Shown: piece by piece, positions 8,727 through 16,664 of the stretch | Layout: each line of letters begins with the position of its first letter | Numbering within the stretch: the first letter of the stretch is position 1 | Assembly (NCBI GenBank): GCA_021770005.1 | Contig: JAETRV010000025.1 | Location: forward strand, 1-38,324 | Source of the DNA: Anaerotruncus sp. | GTDB taxonomy: Bacteria; Bacillota; Clostridia; Oscillospirales; Ruminococcaceae | Reading direction: 5' to 3' | Length of the DNA stretch: 38,324 bases | The notes under the pieces: model-generated | Told to the model about the DNA's origin: nothing | Seen by the model: the letters and a program-made list of their open reading frames with translations, nothing else | Databases searched by the model: none | Made by a program: the position numbers and the translations under genes

Positions 8727-8791
8727 ATTATAGCAAATAAGAGCCCCCATTGGGGGCTCTTATCGAAAACGTCTTTTGAAACTGCGAAAAC
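8727..8791 (-). promoter_or_regulatory. LytTR-type promoter of the unknown 120-residue gene
   Basis: Reading on the minus strand: GTTTTCGCA (8783-8791), 12 bases, GTTTTCGAT (8762-8770), 29 bases containing a palindrome, then TATAAT (8727-8732). Two 9-mers separated by 12 bases (21-bp period) is the known layout of LytTR-domain binding sites. There is no -35 consensus, as expected for an activator-dependent promoter. The distal 9-mer begins directly after the sensor-kinase stop codon. The same layout recurs at 11090-11154. Confidence 0.72.
8739..8761. terminator. Palindrome over the -35 region / possible kinase terminator
   Basis: Perfect 10-bp inverted repeat AAGAGCCCCC / GGGGGCTCTT with loop ATT. 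It could terminate the sensor-kinase transcript (followed by TTATTTG on the minus strand, a poor T-tract) or serve as an operator, because it covers the -35 region of the next promoter and has a counterpart at 11102-11124. Confidence 0.55.
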
Positions 8792-8793
8792 AG

Positions 8794-10098
8794 TTATGCT
8801 GGAATATCCCTCAGTACAGCTTTAAGGACAAACTCCTGCCCTTGTACCTCCACGCTGAACCAACCGTCGTATCGATGTACCGTCTTCTGAATACTCAGCA
8901 GGCCGAAGCCGTGTCCCTGCTCCTTTTTGCTGCTGGCAGGAAGGGTACCGCGCCGGAATCCCATCGCGCCGGAAATAGGATTGATTACGGTGATGACGAT
9001 CCGCCCGTCCGTCCGGGTTGCTTGTACCTTCAAGGAGCGCGGAATATCCTGGGGGAGCTTTTCCACGGCCTCTATGGCATTTTGCAGCGCGTTGCCAAAG
9101 ATTACGCACAGATGCAGCGGGTCTACAATGTTCAGAACCGGCAGGTGTGTCTGACATTGGAACCCTATGCCTTGTTTTTCGCAGATCGCCTCGTAATGGT
9201 TGAGCAGGGCGTTCACCGCGCCGCTGATACAATACGGGTGATAGATCGAGGTCGGGAGAGAATCCTCCATAGCCGCAACATAGGAAGATATCCCGTCTAT
9301 ATCCTTTTGACCACACAGGCTGCTTAGGGTGTTGACATGGTGGCGCAGGTCGTGAAGATGGATGCGGTTTTCCTGAATCTGGGCTGTCAGCTCGGCATAA
9401 TACCGCTCGGACAGCGCCAGCTGGGCTTCCAGCTCCTTAGTCCGTTCAGCCGCGGCCTGTACCCGGTTCAGAGAAACGACCAGCATGGATAAAACCACGC
9501 CGCTGCTCACGCATACCATCAGCAGATTGATATGCTCCCCTTGCCGGTGGAAGATCAGATCGGGATAGATGGTCATCAAGAGGATCATCATCTCCTGTAA
9601 AAATACCGTCATAGCCAGCGGCGTCCACGGCACCCCTTCCACATTCAGCAAGCGTTTAAATCGTGGAATCAGGAACAGCACCGCAAACACGGTGCCCAAA
9701 AGCACGCCAATCATCCGTACAGTGAGCATCCCCATATTGGCTGTATCGAATGGGAAGAACCAGGACCCCACCACATAGCCCGCTGTGGAAGCAAGAACAG
9801 AGGCAACATCGCATGAGAAGAAGATGCACCAGAACTGCCCGCCTCTCTGACGGGCAACAAACAGCCCCACAATGATCTGGGGAAACCAATAGACCACACC
9901 AAAAATCATAATTGCGGTTTCCGGATCGAACAGAAGCGCCAGAACACCACATCCTCCCAGCAAAGCTAGCCCTACCGTATTAAAGAGCAAAAAAGTGGCC
10001 CTTCTGGAAAACCGGGAGTGCAAAGCCGCTGCCATTGTGTTTAGCTGGCAAAAGATCAACACTGTATTAAAAATTAAGTTGGTGATGTGCAGGCTCAT
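8794..10098 (-). CDS. GHKL-type sensor histidine kinase (AgrC-like)
   Basis: A 434-residue membrane kinase. About six hydrophobic segments fill residues 1-210. A coiled linker (AAAERTKELEAQLALSERYY) leads to the phosphoacceptor region HDLRHH at 249-254. The ATPase domain shows an N-box (FGNALQNAIEAV, 334-345) and a G2 box (GHGFGLLSI, 395-403). This combination is typical of AgrC/quorum- or peptide-sensing kinases paired with LytTR regulators. Its ATG overlaps the response-regulator stop in an ATGA. Neither an AgrB protease nor a convincing AgrD peptide gene is visible nearby, so the signal is unknown. Confidence 0.9.
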   Translation of the reverse strand: MSLHITNLIFNTVLIFCQLNTMAAALHSRFSRRATFLLFNTVGLALLGGCGVLALLFDPETAIMIFGVVYWFPQIIVGLFVARQRGGQFWCIFFSCDVASVLASTAGYVVGSWFFPFDTANMGMLTVRMIGVLLGTVFAVLFLIPRFKRLLNVEGVPWTPLAMTVFLQEMMILLMTIYPDLIFHRQGEHINLLMVCVSSGVVLSMLVVSLNRVQAAAERTKELEAQLALSERYYAELTAQIQENRIHLHDLRHHVNTLSSLCGQKDIDGISSYVAAMEDSLPTSIYHPYCISGAVNALLNHYEAICEKQGIGFQCQTHLPVLNIVDPLHLCVIFGNALQNAIEAVEKLPQDIPRSLKVQATRTDGRIVITVINPISGAMGFRRGTLPASSKKEQGHGFGLLSIQKTVHRYDGWFSVEVQGQEFVLKAVLRDIPA

Positions 10099-10826
10099 AC
10101 TTCCCTTCCTTTTCCGGTCAATGCATATTCCACAAAAAAGCGGTAGTAGGTATCCGCCATCACCTTGCGATCCCGTATACGGATGGGGATTGCCCTCCCA
10201 TCCTTGAGGACGAAATCCTCATTCACATCGGCGATATGCTCCATATTGACAAGGAAGCTCTGATGACAGCGGAGAAAGCGTTCGTCTAGCCGGGTGGCCA
10301 GTTCTCCTAGCTTTTCGCTGCTCCCGATCACCTCGCCGCTGGCCAGATGAATGCGGATGCTGTGATTGTCGCTCTCGATAAAAAGGATCTCTTCCAGAAA
10401 AAGATATCTGTGCCGCCGGTTCGAACGGACGCAAACACGCTGCTTGTCCGGCTGAATAAGTACCCGCTCCAGCAGCTTTTGCAGCTTCTCTTCCTGCAAA
10501 GGCTTAAGCAGATAGCCGGCCGCCTCCACATCATAGCTCTCCACGGCGAAATCCGGCGAGGTGGTGAGAAAGATAATGGGCATTTTTTGTCCCTGCTCCC
10601 GTAACTTTTGAGCAATTTCTATACCGGTAAATCCATCCAAAAAAATATCTAAAAATAGCAGGGAAAAATCCTGATATCCCTCCTCCAAATCTGCCAACAG
10701 GGCTTCCCCGGAAAAATATGTAGCAATCCGTATTTTCTCTCCACGGCCACACAATAATTTTTCCAATACATCTCGAAGGTGGTATTGATCGTCCTGCACA
10801 TCCTCACAAATCCCAATATTCAGCAC
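10095..10826 (-). CDS. LytTR-family response regulator (AgrA/LytR-like)
   Basis: A 243-residue two-component response regulator. The start is taken at GTG 10826 because AGAAAGGA lies just upstream; the open frame extends to an ATG at 10865 without a ribosome binding site. The receiver domain covers about 1-125, with the acidic pair E8-D9 and phospho-acceptor D60 in LLFLDIFLDG. The LytTR DNA-binding domain covers about 135-235 (EEILFIESDNHSIRIH, RCHQSFLVNMEHI). It overlaps the kinase gene by four bases. The promoter at 11090-11154 carries a perfect LytTR-type direct repeat, so autoregulation is likely, with a repeat element inserted between promoter and gene. Confidence 0.92.
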   Translation of the reverse strand: MLNIGICEDVQDDQYHLRDVLEKLLCGRGEKIRIATYFSGEALLADLEEGYQDFSLLFLDIFLDGFTGIEIAQKLREQGQKMPIIFLTTSPDFAVESYDVEAAGYLLKPLQEEKLQKLLERVLIQPDKQRVCVRSNRRHRYLFLEEILFIESDNHSIRIHLASGEVIGSSEKLGELATRLDERFLRCHQSFLVNMEHIADVNEDFVLKDGRAIPIRIRDRKVMADTYYRFFVEYALTGKGREV

Positions 10827-10894
10827 ATTTACATTCCTTTCTATGTTTCGTGTTTCTGTATGCACCTTTGCATGCTACCTGTTAGCCTAATGAA

Positions 10895-11051
10895 ATGCCT
10901 GTTTCATATCTAAAGTTTGAGTCGATTTCTTGTGCCCGCTGCGGTTCGCAGTGCGGCAGCAGTCAGGTGAATTGCCGCCCAAAGGGCGGCAAGAGGGAAC
11001 TTTTTCTCTTAATGATAAAGTTCCCTGCAAAAGATTCTGAACAGGCCCTAA
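10895..11051. repeat. Structured intergenic repeat, copy A
   Basis: About 157 bp related to 13702-13892. Shared blocks are CCTGTTTC-TATCTAAAG at one end, GCCGCCC-(3)-GGGCGGC (10974-10990), a second hairpin AGGGAACTTT/AAAGTTCCCT (10994-11003 with 11017-11026), and AACAGG near the other end. It lies between the LytTR promoter and the response-regulator start and would be transcribed as its 5' leader. Confidence 0.7.
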
Positions 11052-11089
11052 TACAAATACTGCTCAAGGGCATTCTATTCCGAACTTTA

Positions 11090-11154
11090 AGTATATCAAA
11101 TAAGGGCCCCTATGTGGCGCCCTTTGCGAAAATGGCTTTTGAAATTGCGAAAAT
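11090..11154 (-). promoter_or_regulatory. LytTR-type promoter of the two-component operon
   Basis: On the minus strand: ATTTTCGCA (11146-11154), exactly 12 bases, ATTTTCGCA again (11125-11133), 29 bases containing an inverted repeat, then TATACT (11090-11095). The two 9-mers are identical. Spacing to the -10 is the same 29 bases as in the promoter at 8727-8791. It points to the response-regulator gene about 265 bases downstream. The stretch 11155-11343 holds only a weak 36-codon frame (starting ATG at 11265) and a 7-bp inverted repeat, ATCAAGT/ACTTGAT (11266-11292). Confidence 0.75.
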
Positions 11155-11343
11155 AATCATACTGCCGGGCAAAGAAACGTGTTCTGCGAAAGACCTTCCC
11201 ACGGTTGCAGCAGCCGGGCAGCACCCAGATAAAAAGTAACGATAGGCAGGCCAGCCCTCACCTGCATCAAGTCACATCCTTTTGCACTTGATACACTCTT
11301 TTACATCTCTCCGGCAGCATGACTATGCTTCCAAACAGACACT

Positions 11344-12138
11344 TCAAAAGGATTCCTGTGCTTTCTCGTTTTTCTGCCCGTTCTTTTGGGAAGGGTCCGA
11401 CGCAATCTCCAAATAAGCCTTCAGATAATCAATCCGTTCTCCATCCTCTTTTGCGGTGAGCAGATAACGGGCCAACAGGCATCCGGTACGGTAACGGGTT
11501 TGGAGACGGGTCAGCGTCTGGATCACATCACTTTCGTAATCTCGGTCCACTTTTTCTCGGATCAAAAATGTGACAAAGTGGGTTCCCGGACGTTTTTTCC
11601 AAAGCAGGTTTTGCCCGCTGTACTCCGGAGAAACAATGATGCTTCGAACCTCGGTAGACATATCCTGCGTATTGAAGTACCGCACATAGCAGGAGGGGTC
11701 CTGGACATATTGTGTAAGTTTGTCCCGCTCGAAGTAATCAAAGGTAGCTACTGCATCAAAAGGGACTTCTTCCTCGGAAATGCCGAGCTGCATCAACCGC
11801 TGCACAGCTTCCAGATGCTCGAGCTGGTTCTGGGTGCGGCGGTACATCTGGCCATAGCTGCGGATTTTCTGTTTCAGGTGGAGCTGGACCTCCTCTATCT
11901 GGCGGGTGTACTGTTCAAGCGTGCACTCCTCCATCTCATGCACATTGGAAACCGGAATGCCCAGATTTCGAAAAAAAATCACATTTGCGATTCTCATGAG
12001 ATCCCGGATGGTATATTGACGGTATCGGTTGGCCCCTTTTTTTACCGAAAACAGTCCCTTTTCCTCCCAAAACCGGAGGGTAGGCGCCGGAATATTAAGC
12101 AGCTGGGCAATTTCACTAATTGAGAACAATTTATTCAT
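11344..12138 (-). CDS. MerR-family transcriptional regulator
   Basis: A 264-residue regulator starting at ATG 12138, chosen because it opens directly on the winged-helix domain (FSISEIAQLLNIPAPTLRFW, with YRQYTIRDLMRIANVIFFR as the second half). The usual MerR dimerisation coiled coil follows (about 75-120, EEVQLHLKQKIRSYGQMYRR). The C-terminal 130 residues are a probable effector-binding domain that I cannot assign. It is divergent from the YfcC transporter and the amidohydrolase. The shared promoter region has a classic MerR operator, so it most likely activates the transporter promoter and, because its own -35 overlaps the operator, controls itself. Confidence 0.9.
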   Translation of the reverse strand: MNKLFSISEIAQLLNIPAPTLRFWEEKGLFSVKKGANRYRQYTIRDLMRIANVIFFRNLGIPVSNVHEMEECTLEQYTRQIEEVQLHLKQKIRSYGQMYRRTQNQLEHLEAVQRLMQLGISEEEVPFDAVATFDYFERDKLTQYVQDPSCYVRYFNTQDMSTEVRSIIVSPEYSGQNLLWKKRPGTHFVTFLIREKVDRDYESDVIQTLTRLQTRYRTGCLLARYLLTAKEDGERIDYLKAYLEIASDPSQKNGQKNEKAQESF

Positions 12139-12163
12139 ACGATTCACCGAAAAGTTTTTCTCT

Positions 12164-12192
12164 ATTATACCAGTTTCTGCATTGACATTCAA
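12164..12192 (-). promoter_or_regulatory. Promoter of the MerR regulator gene
   Basis: TTGAAT (12187-12192), 17-base spacer, TATAAT (12164-12169) on the minus strand. The -35 lies inside the palindrome bound by MerR-type proteins, which would give autoregulation. Confidence 0.65.
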
Positions 12193-12212
12193 GCGGCTTG
12201 AATGTGTATAAT
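12182..12212 (+). promoter_or_regulatory. MerR-type promoter with 19-bp spacer and palindrome
   Basis: TTGACA (12182-12187), a 19-base spacer and TATAAT (12207-12212). Inside lies the perfect inverted repeat ACATTCAAG-CGG-CTTGAATGT (12185-12205). Both hexamers are consensus but 2 bp too far apart, the known hallmark of promoters that MerR proteins activate by DNA distortion. It drives the transporter starting at 12267. Confidence 0.88.
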
Positions 12213-12266
12213 TTGTTAAGAAGCGCGCTGTAACCATCAAAATCTTTTAAGAAATGAGGAGAAGGT

Positions 12267-13670
12267 ATGGAGACTGCTAAGAAAAAACGCTTTCAATTCA
12301 AGATGCCCCACAACTATGTGATCCTGATCACGATCATGTTCCTGATGCTGATCCTGACGCACATCATCCCTGCCGGCGAATACCAGCGGGTGGAGGATCC
12401 GGTATCGGGCAAGATGGTTGTTGTGCCGGGGTCCTATGCAACGATTGAGGCGGATGCCCCGGGACTGTTCGATCTCTTCCTAGCGTTGGAACAGGGATAT
12501 GTGGAAGCTGCTGACATCATGTTCCTGATCATCTTCGCTTACGGCTTTGTCTATGTATTGACCAAAAACGGAACCATGGATGCGGCACTGGGTACGATGG
12601 TCAAAAAGGTGGGCAATCAGGTACAAATTCTGATTCCCATTACCATGCTGATTCTGGGTATCCTGGCCTCCACCATGGGTATCTATGAAGAGGTGTATGG
12701 TCTGTTCCCGGTATTTGTAGGCATCTTCCTGGCCTTGGGCTATGACTCGCTGGTGGGTGGCGCTACCATCTTCCTCGGCGTGTCAATCGGTTATGCCGCA
12801 GGTACCACCAATCCTTATAACGTGGCGGTTGCGCAGGATGTGGCTGGTGTAGACCTTTATTCGGGCATGTGGATGCGCTGGCTGGTCTTCTTCGTATTCG
12901 AAGCGGTCACCATCGTCTATCTGATGCGGTATGCTCGCAAGGTGAAGGCTGACCCCACCAAATCGGTCCTGTACGGCCTGGACATGGATCAGGTAGAACG
13001 CAAGAATCTGGAGGACCTGAACGAGGTCAAGATGACCGGCCGCCAGAAGCTCTGCCTGCTGCTCTTCTTTGGGACCATCGCATTTCTTCTGTATGCGGTG
13101 CTCAAGCTCGGTTGGTATGTGGATGAGATTTCCGCCCTGTTCCTCATGGCCATGGTTGCTGCCGGGATCATCAGCGGCTATTCTGCCACCGAAATCTGCA
13201 AGACCTTTATCGAATCCACAAAATCCATGGTATCCTCCATGCTGGTGGTCGGTTTCACCCGTGGTATTACCATCCTGATGAAACAGGGCTGCATCACCGA
13301 TACTATCGTGTACGGCTTGGTCAGCCTGTTGGAGGGCGGCAGCAAATACATCGCCGCTTACGGTATGCTGATTGTGCAGAACCTGATTAAGTTCTTTATC
13401 AATGGTTCTACCAGCCAGGCAACTATTACTATGCCGATCATGGCGCCCACTGCGGAGCTGGTCGGCCTGAGCAAGCAGATCGCGGTCATGGCTTACCAGT
13501 TCGGAAACGGCTTCGCAGATTTCTTCTGGCCCACCGGCTGTGCGCTCTGCTGTGGACTGATGGGCGTGCCGCTCAACAAATGGTACAAATTTGCAACCCC
13601 GCTGTTCCTGATCTTTGTTGTGTTGGAATTCGCGTTCCTGACCTTCGCAGTGGCCATCGGCTATTGCTAA
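12267..13670 (+). CDS. YfcC-family (C4-dicarboxylate carrier-like) permease 1
   Basis: A 467-residue integral membrane transporter of the YfcC/DcuC-like anaerobic carrier family, with about 11-12 hydrophobic segments. Family features include MPHNYVILITIMFLMLILTH then IIPAGEY near the N terminus, GTTNPYNVAVAQ around residues 178-189, and NGSTSQATITMPIMAP around 378-393. An AGGAGAAGG ribosome binding site precedes the ATG. It is the first gene downstream of the MerR-type promoter. The substrate is not readable from sequence; amino acids, peptides or dicarboxylates are possible. About 60% similar by eye to the second permease at 15240-16631. Confidence 0.9.
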   Translation: METAKKKRFQFKMPHNYVILITIMFLMLILTHIIPAGEYQRVEDPVSGKMVVVPGSYATIEADAPGLFDLFLALEQGYVEAADIMFLIIFAYGFVYVLTKNGTMDAALGTMVKKVGNQVQILIPITMLILGILASTMGIYEEVYGLFPVFVGIFLALGYDSLVGGATIFLGVSIGYAAGTTNPYNVAVAQDVAGVDLYSGMWMRWLVFFVFEAVTIVYLMRYARKVKADPTKSVLYGLDMDQVERKNLEDLNEVKMTGRQKLCLLLFFGTIAFLLYAVLKLGWYVDEISALFLMAMVAAGIISGYSATEICKTFIESTKSMVSSMLVVGFTRGITILMKQGCITDTIVYGLVSLLEGGSKYIAAYGMLIVQNLIKFFINGSTSQATITMPIMAPTAELVGLSKQIAVMAYQFGNGFADFFWPTGCALCCGLMGVPLNKWYKFATPLFLIFVVLEFAFLTFAVAIGYC

Positions 13671-13701
13671 ATCTAGAAAACCTGTCCCGTCTTTTTCTGT
13701 A

Positions 13702-13892
13702 AGAACCTGTTTCGTATCTAAAGCTTTACTCAATTTTTCTCGAAAAATTGCGGGGTCGAGGGGCAGAGCCCCCCGCCGCGCGCACGCGGCGGAATACTTT
13801 ATCCTGTAAGTGTAAATTGCCGCCCTTTGGGCGGCAAGAGGGGGCTTTTTACAAGAGAAAAAGCCCCCTGAGAAAAATGCTAAACAGGTTCT
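13702..13892. repeat. Structured intergenic repeat, copy B (MITE-like)
   Basis: A 191-bp element bounded by AGAACCTGTTT (13702-13712) and its exact inverse AAACAGGTTCT (13882-13892). Internally it holds four hairpins: CAATTTTT/AAAAATTG, CCGCCGCG/CGCGGCGG, GCCGCCC/GGGCGGC and AGGGGGCTTTTT/AAAAAGCCCCCT. A 26-base GC-rich block at 13750-13775 recurs inverted at 28227-28252. No coding capacity. Together with the terminator at 13963 it explains the gene-free stretch 13671-14025. Confidence 0.75.
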
Positions 13893-13962
13893 AATGGAAA
13901 TACCGAGGCAGCAGCTTCGGGCAGGAAACAGGTTTTCACACGCACATGAAAAAATAGAGGGC

Positions 13963-13993
13963 AAAAAGGATATGGGATACCCGTATCCTTTTT
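13963..13993 (+). terminator. Terminator hairpin upstream of the amidohydrolase
   Basis: AAAAAGGATATGGG / CCCGTATCCTTTTT, 14 bp with one mismatch and a 3-base loop, ending in five T. It probably ends or attenuates the permease transcript 33 bases before the amidohydrolase start codon. Confidence 0.65.
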
Positions 13994-14025
13994 GCAGCGT
14001 CTCACGGCAGAAAGGAGAATGTTGC

Positions 14026-15159
14026 ATGCTGATTCAAAATGGAAATGTCCTGCTCTTTGAGGAGGGCGGATTTGTCGTACGGGACATCCGGGTGGAAGAG
14101 GGGAAAATCGCGGAGATTGCTCCTTCCCTCTCCCCCAAAGAGGGCGAGACCTGCTATGATGCCTCCGGGAAATATGTAACCCCCGGGATGATTGATGCCC
14201 ACAGCCACATCTGCATCAGCGAAGAAGGGATGGGCGATGTCGGGGACGACTGCTGCGATTACTCCGATGCATTGACCCCTGAGCTGGAAGTGCTGGATGG
14301 CCTGTATCCCTTTGACCGGGCCGTCGCGGCTTCGGTTCGGTCCGGCGTCACCTGTGCCTGCGTGTGTCCAGGCAGCGATGGCGTCATAGGGGGCGTGTCT
14401 TCGGTGATCCGGCTGTCCGGCTCGGTGGCGGACCAAATGCTGGTGCGCCGGTATGCAGCCATGAAATGCAGCTTGGGCGAGAACCCCAAGTGCGCCAAAC
14501 ATGGATTTGCCTCCCGTATGGGGGTGGCATGGCAGTTCCGCAAATGCCTGGAAGATGCATTGGACTACCGTCATAGCAAGGAGGAAGCGCAGGCAGCCGG
14601 CAGCTATTTCAAAAAAGACCGGGGCATGGAACATATGCTGCTGGTATTGGATAAAAAAATGCCGATCCATGTGCATGCCCACCGTTCAGACGATATCTGC
14701 ACCGCAGTCCGGCTGGCACAGGAGTACGACCTGGACATGGTTCTGGTGCATGGCACCGATGCGATCCCTGTGGTGGATTATCTGGCGCAGTTCCCCTATC
14801 CGGTGATCGTTGGCCCTGGCATGACCCCGCGTTCCAAACATGAGACATGGGATAAAACCTATGAAACCGCTGGGATCCTGCATAAGGCAGGCATCAAGGT
14901 ATGCATTACCGCTGACCACGACGTGACCCCGCTCTACTTCCTGTCGGTCTATGCCGGGCTGGCAGTGCGCTATGGGCTGGACGAGATCGAGGGCTTGAAG
15001 GCCGTCACAATCAACCCCGCTCAGGTCCTGGGGGTCGATGACCGCAAAGGCCAGCTCAAAGCCGGCCTGGACGCGGACATTGTCATCTGGTCCGAGCATC
15101 CGTTTGCCTGCAAAGCGAATCCAGAGCAGGTATTTCTGGAGGGTATTGCGGTCTGTTAA
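14026..15159 (+). CDS. Metal-dependent amidohydrolase
   Basis: A 377-residue cytoplasmic hydrolase of the amidohydrolase superfamily, imidazolonepropionase/dipeptidase-like. The metal-binding HxH is H59-H61 (TPGMIDAHSH), with further likely ligands in HVHAH (215-219), VHGT (H242) and ITADHD (D297). The C terminus has the usual AVTINPAQVLGV...GLDADIVIW ending. The ATG at 14026 is chosen for its AGAAAGGAG and because the family fold begins there; the open frame extends upstream through the terminator. Lying between two YfcC permeases, it probably hydrolyses a ring or amide compound they import. The substrate is unknown. Confidence 0.88.
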   Translation: MLIQNGNVLLFEEGGFVVRDIRVEEGKIAEIAPSLSPKEGETCYDASGKYVTPGMIDAHSHICISEEGMGDVGDDCCDYSDALTPELEVLDGLYPFDRAVAASVRSGVTCACVCPGSDGVIGGVSSVIRLSGSVADQMLVRRYAAMKCSLGENPKCAKHGFASRMGVAWQFRKCLEDALDYRHSKEEAQAAGSYFKKDRGMEHMLLVLDKKMPIHVHAHRSDDICTAVRLAQEYDLDMVLVHGTDAIPVVDYLAQFPYPVIVGPGMTPRSKHETWDKTYETAGILHKAGIKVCITADHDVTPLYFLSVYAGLAVRYGLDEIEGLKAVTINPAQVLGVDDRKGQLKAGLDADIVIWSEHPFACKANPEQVFLEGIAVC

Positions 15160-15171
15160 ATCGGGAAGGTG

Positions 15172-15208
15172 CCATCGCGGGCTTCAAAGGATTTGGGGCC
15201 TGCGGTGG
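15172..15208 (+). other. Intercistronic hairpin before permease 2
   Basis: CCATCGCGGGC (15172-15182) pairs with GCCTGCGGTGG (15198-15208) in 11 pairs including two G-U. No T-tract follows, so it is more likely an mRNA processing or stability element than a terminator. Confidence 0.4.
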
Positions 15209-15239
15209 TTTCACCGTATGATGTAAGGAGTGTATCCGC

Positions 15240-16631
15240 TTGGGTAATCTGAAAAATAAGCTGTTACGCATCAAAATGCCGCATACGTATGTCCTGCTTA
15301 CGATGATCCTGCTCTCGGTTGTAGTGTTGACCTATCTGATCCCTGCCGGTGAATACGAGCGGGTGTTGGACGAGGTGAGTGGAAAAATGGTGGTGCTCCC
15401 GGAATCATTCCATTATGTGGAGGGAATCCGGCCCGGTTTTTTTGATGTTTTTCTGGCGCTTCAGCATGGTTATGTCAGCGCGGCAAACATCCTGTTCCTG
15501 ATTGTGTTTGCCTATTCTTATGTCTACCTTCTTACCGAAAACGGGACGCTGAATCGGGCGATTCAGGTGCTGGTCCGGTGTCTGGGCAGCCATACCTATC
15601 TGCTGATCCCGGTGTGTATGCTCCTGTTTGGCCTGCTGGGAGCGACCTTGGGCATTTTCGAGGAGACTTACGGCCTTGTCCCGGTGTTCATCGGAATTAT
15701 GACCGCTCTGGGCTATGACCCGCTGGTTGGCGGCGCAATGGTCTATGTGGGGGTGGCTACCGGTTTTGCCGCCGCATTGACCAACCCGTTCTCGGTGGGG
15801 ATCGCCCAGAGCATCGCAGAGGTGCCGATCAACTCCGGCCTTGGGTACCGGGTTGTCATCTTTGCAGTATTCCAGACGGTGGCCATCTGGTACGTGATGC
15901 GGTATGCGCGCCGGGTCAAAGCCGACCCTACCAAATCTGTGCTCTATGGGGAGCCCTATGAGGTACAAATCCCGGCCCCCAAGGAAGAAGATGATGTATT
16001 TACTCTTCGTCAAAAGCTGTGCCTGCTCCTGTTCTTTGTGACGATCGGTATTTTGCTGTATGGCACGACCCAGCTGGGATGGTATATTGACGAGATTGCC
16101 GCCATGTTCCTGATGATGATGGTGATTACCGGTGTGGTTGGAGGATACAACGCAACACAAATCTGCCAAAGTTTCATCGCTTCTACCAAAAGCGTCGTCC
16201 CCTCTATTCTGGTCATCGGTTTTACACGGGGGATCCTGCTCACGATGCAGAACGCTATGATCTCCGACACCATCGTGTATGGTCTGGCGCGTATGCTCAA
16301 CTACTCAAACCGGGTCTTTTCTGCGGTGGGGATGTTGATTTTACAGAATATCATCAACTTTTTCATCACCGGTTCTTCCAGTCAGGCGACCATCACCATG
16401 CCTATTATGGCACCGGTGGCGGACATTGTCGGGCTCAGCCGACAGACAGCGGTCCTCTGCTATTGCTTCGGCGACGGCTTTTCTGATATGTTCTGGCCGA
16501 CTGCCTGTTCCCTGGAATGTGGCTTGATGGGGATATCTTTGGATAAGTGGTACAAATTCATGGCTCCCCTGTTTGCGATTATGGTTGTGTTGCAGCTGGT
16601 CTTTATTGGAATATCGGTTTATGTATATTGA
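15240..16631 (+). CDS. YfcC-family (C4-dicarboxylate carrier-like) permease 2
   Basis: A 463-residue paralogue of the permease at 12267. Shared landmarks are KMPHTYVLLT and LIPAGEYERV near the N terminus, ALTNPFSVGIAQS in the middle, MRYARRVKADPTKSVLYG (almost identical in both) and TGSSSQATITMPIMAP near the C terminus. The start is a TTG with AAGGAG nine bases upstream. It follows the amidohydrolase by 80 bases and is closed by a strong terminator. Two diverged copies around one hydrolase suggest uptake of related substrates, or uptake of substrate and export of product. Confidence 0.9.
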   Translation: MGNLKNKLLRIKMPHTYVLLTMILLSVVVLTYLIPAGEYERVLDEVSGKMVVLPESFHYVEGIRPGFFDVFLALQHGYVSAANILFLIVFAYSYVYLLTENGTLNRAIQVLVRCLGSHTYLLIPVCMLLFGLLGATLGIFEETYGLVPVFIGIMTALGYDPLVGGAMVYVGVATGFAAALTNPFSVGIAQSIAEVPINSGLGYRVVIFAVFQTVAIWYVMRYARRVKADPTKSVLYGEPYEVQIPAPKEEDDVFTLRQKLCLLLFFVTIGILLYGTTQLGWYIDEIAAMFLMMMVITGVVGGYNATQICQSFIASTKSVVPSILVIGFTRGILLTMQNAMISDTIVYGLARMLNYSNRVFSAVGMLILQNIINFFITGSSSQATITMPIMAPVADIVGLSRQTAVLCYCFGDGFSDMFWPTACSLECGLMGISLDKWYKFMAPLFAIMVVLQLVFIGISVYVY

Positions 16632-16664
16632 TTTCTATCAAAAACGCAAGGGCTCGTAAATAGA

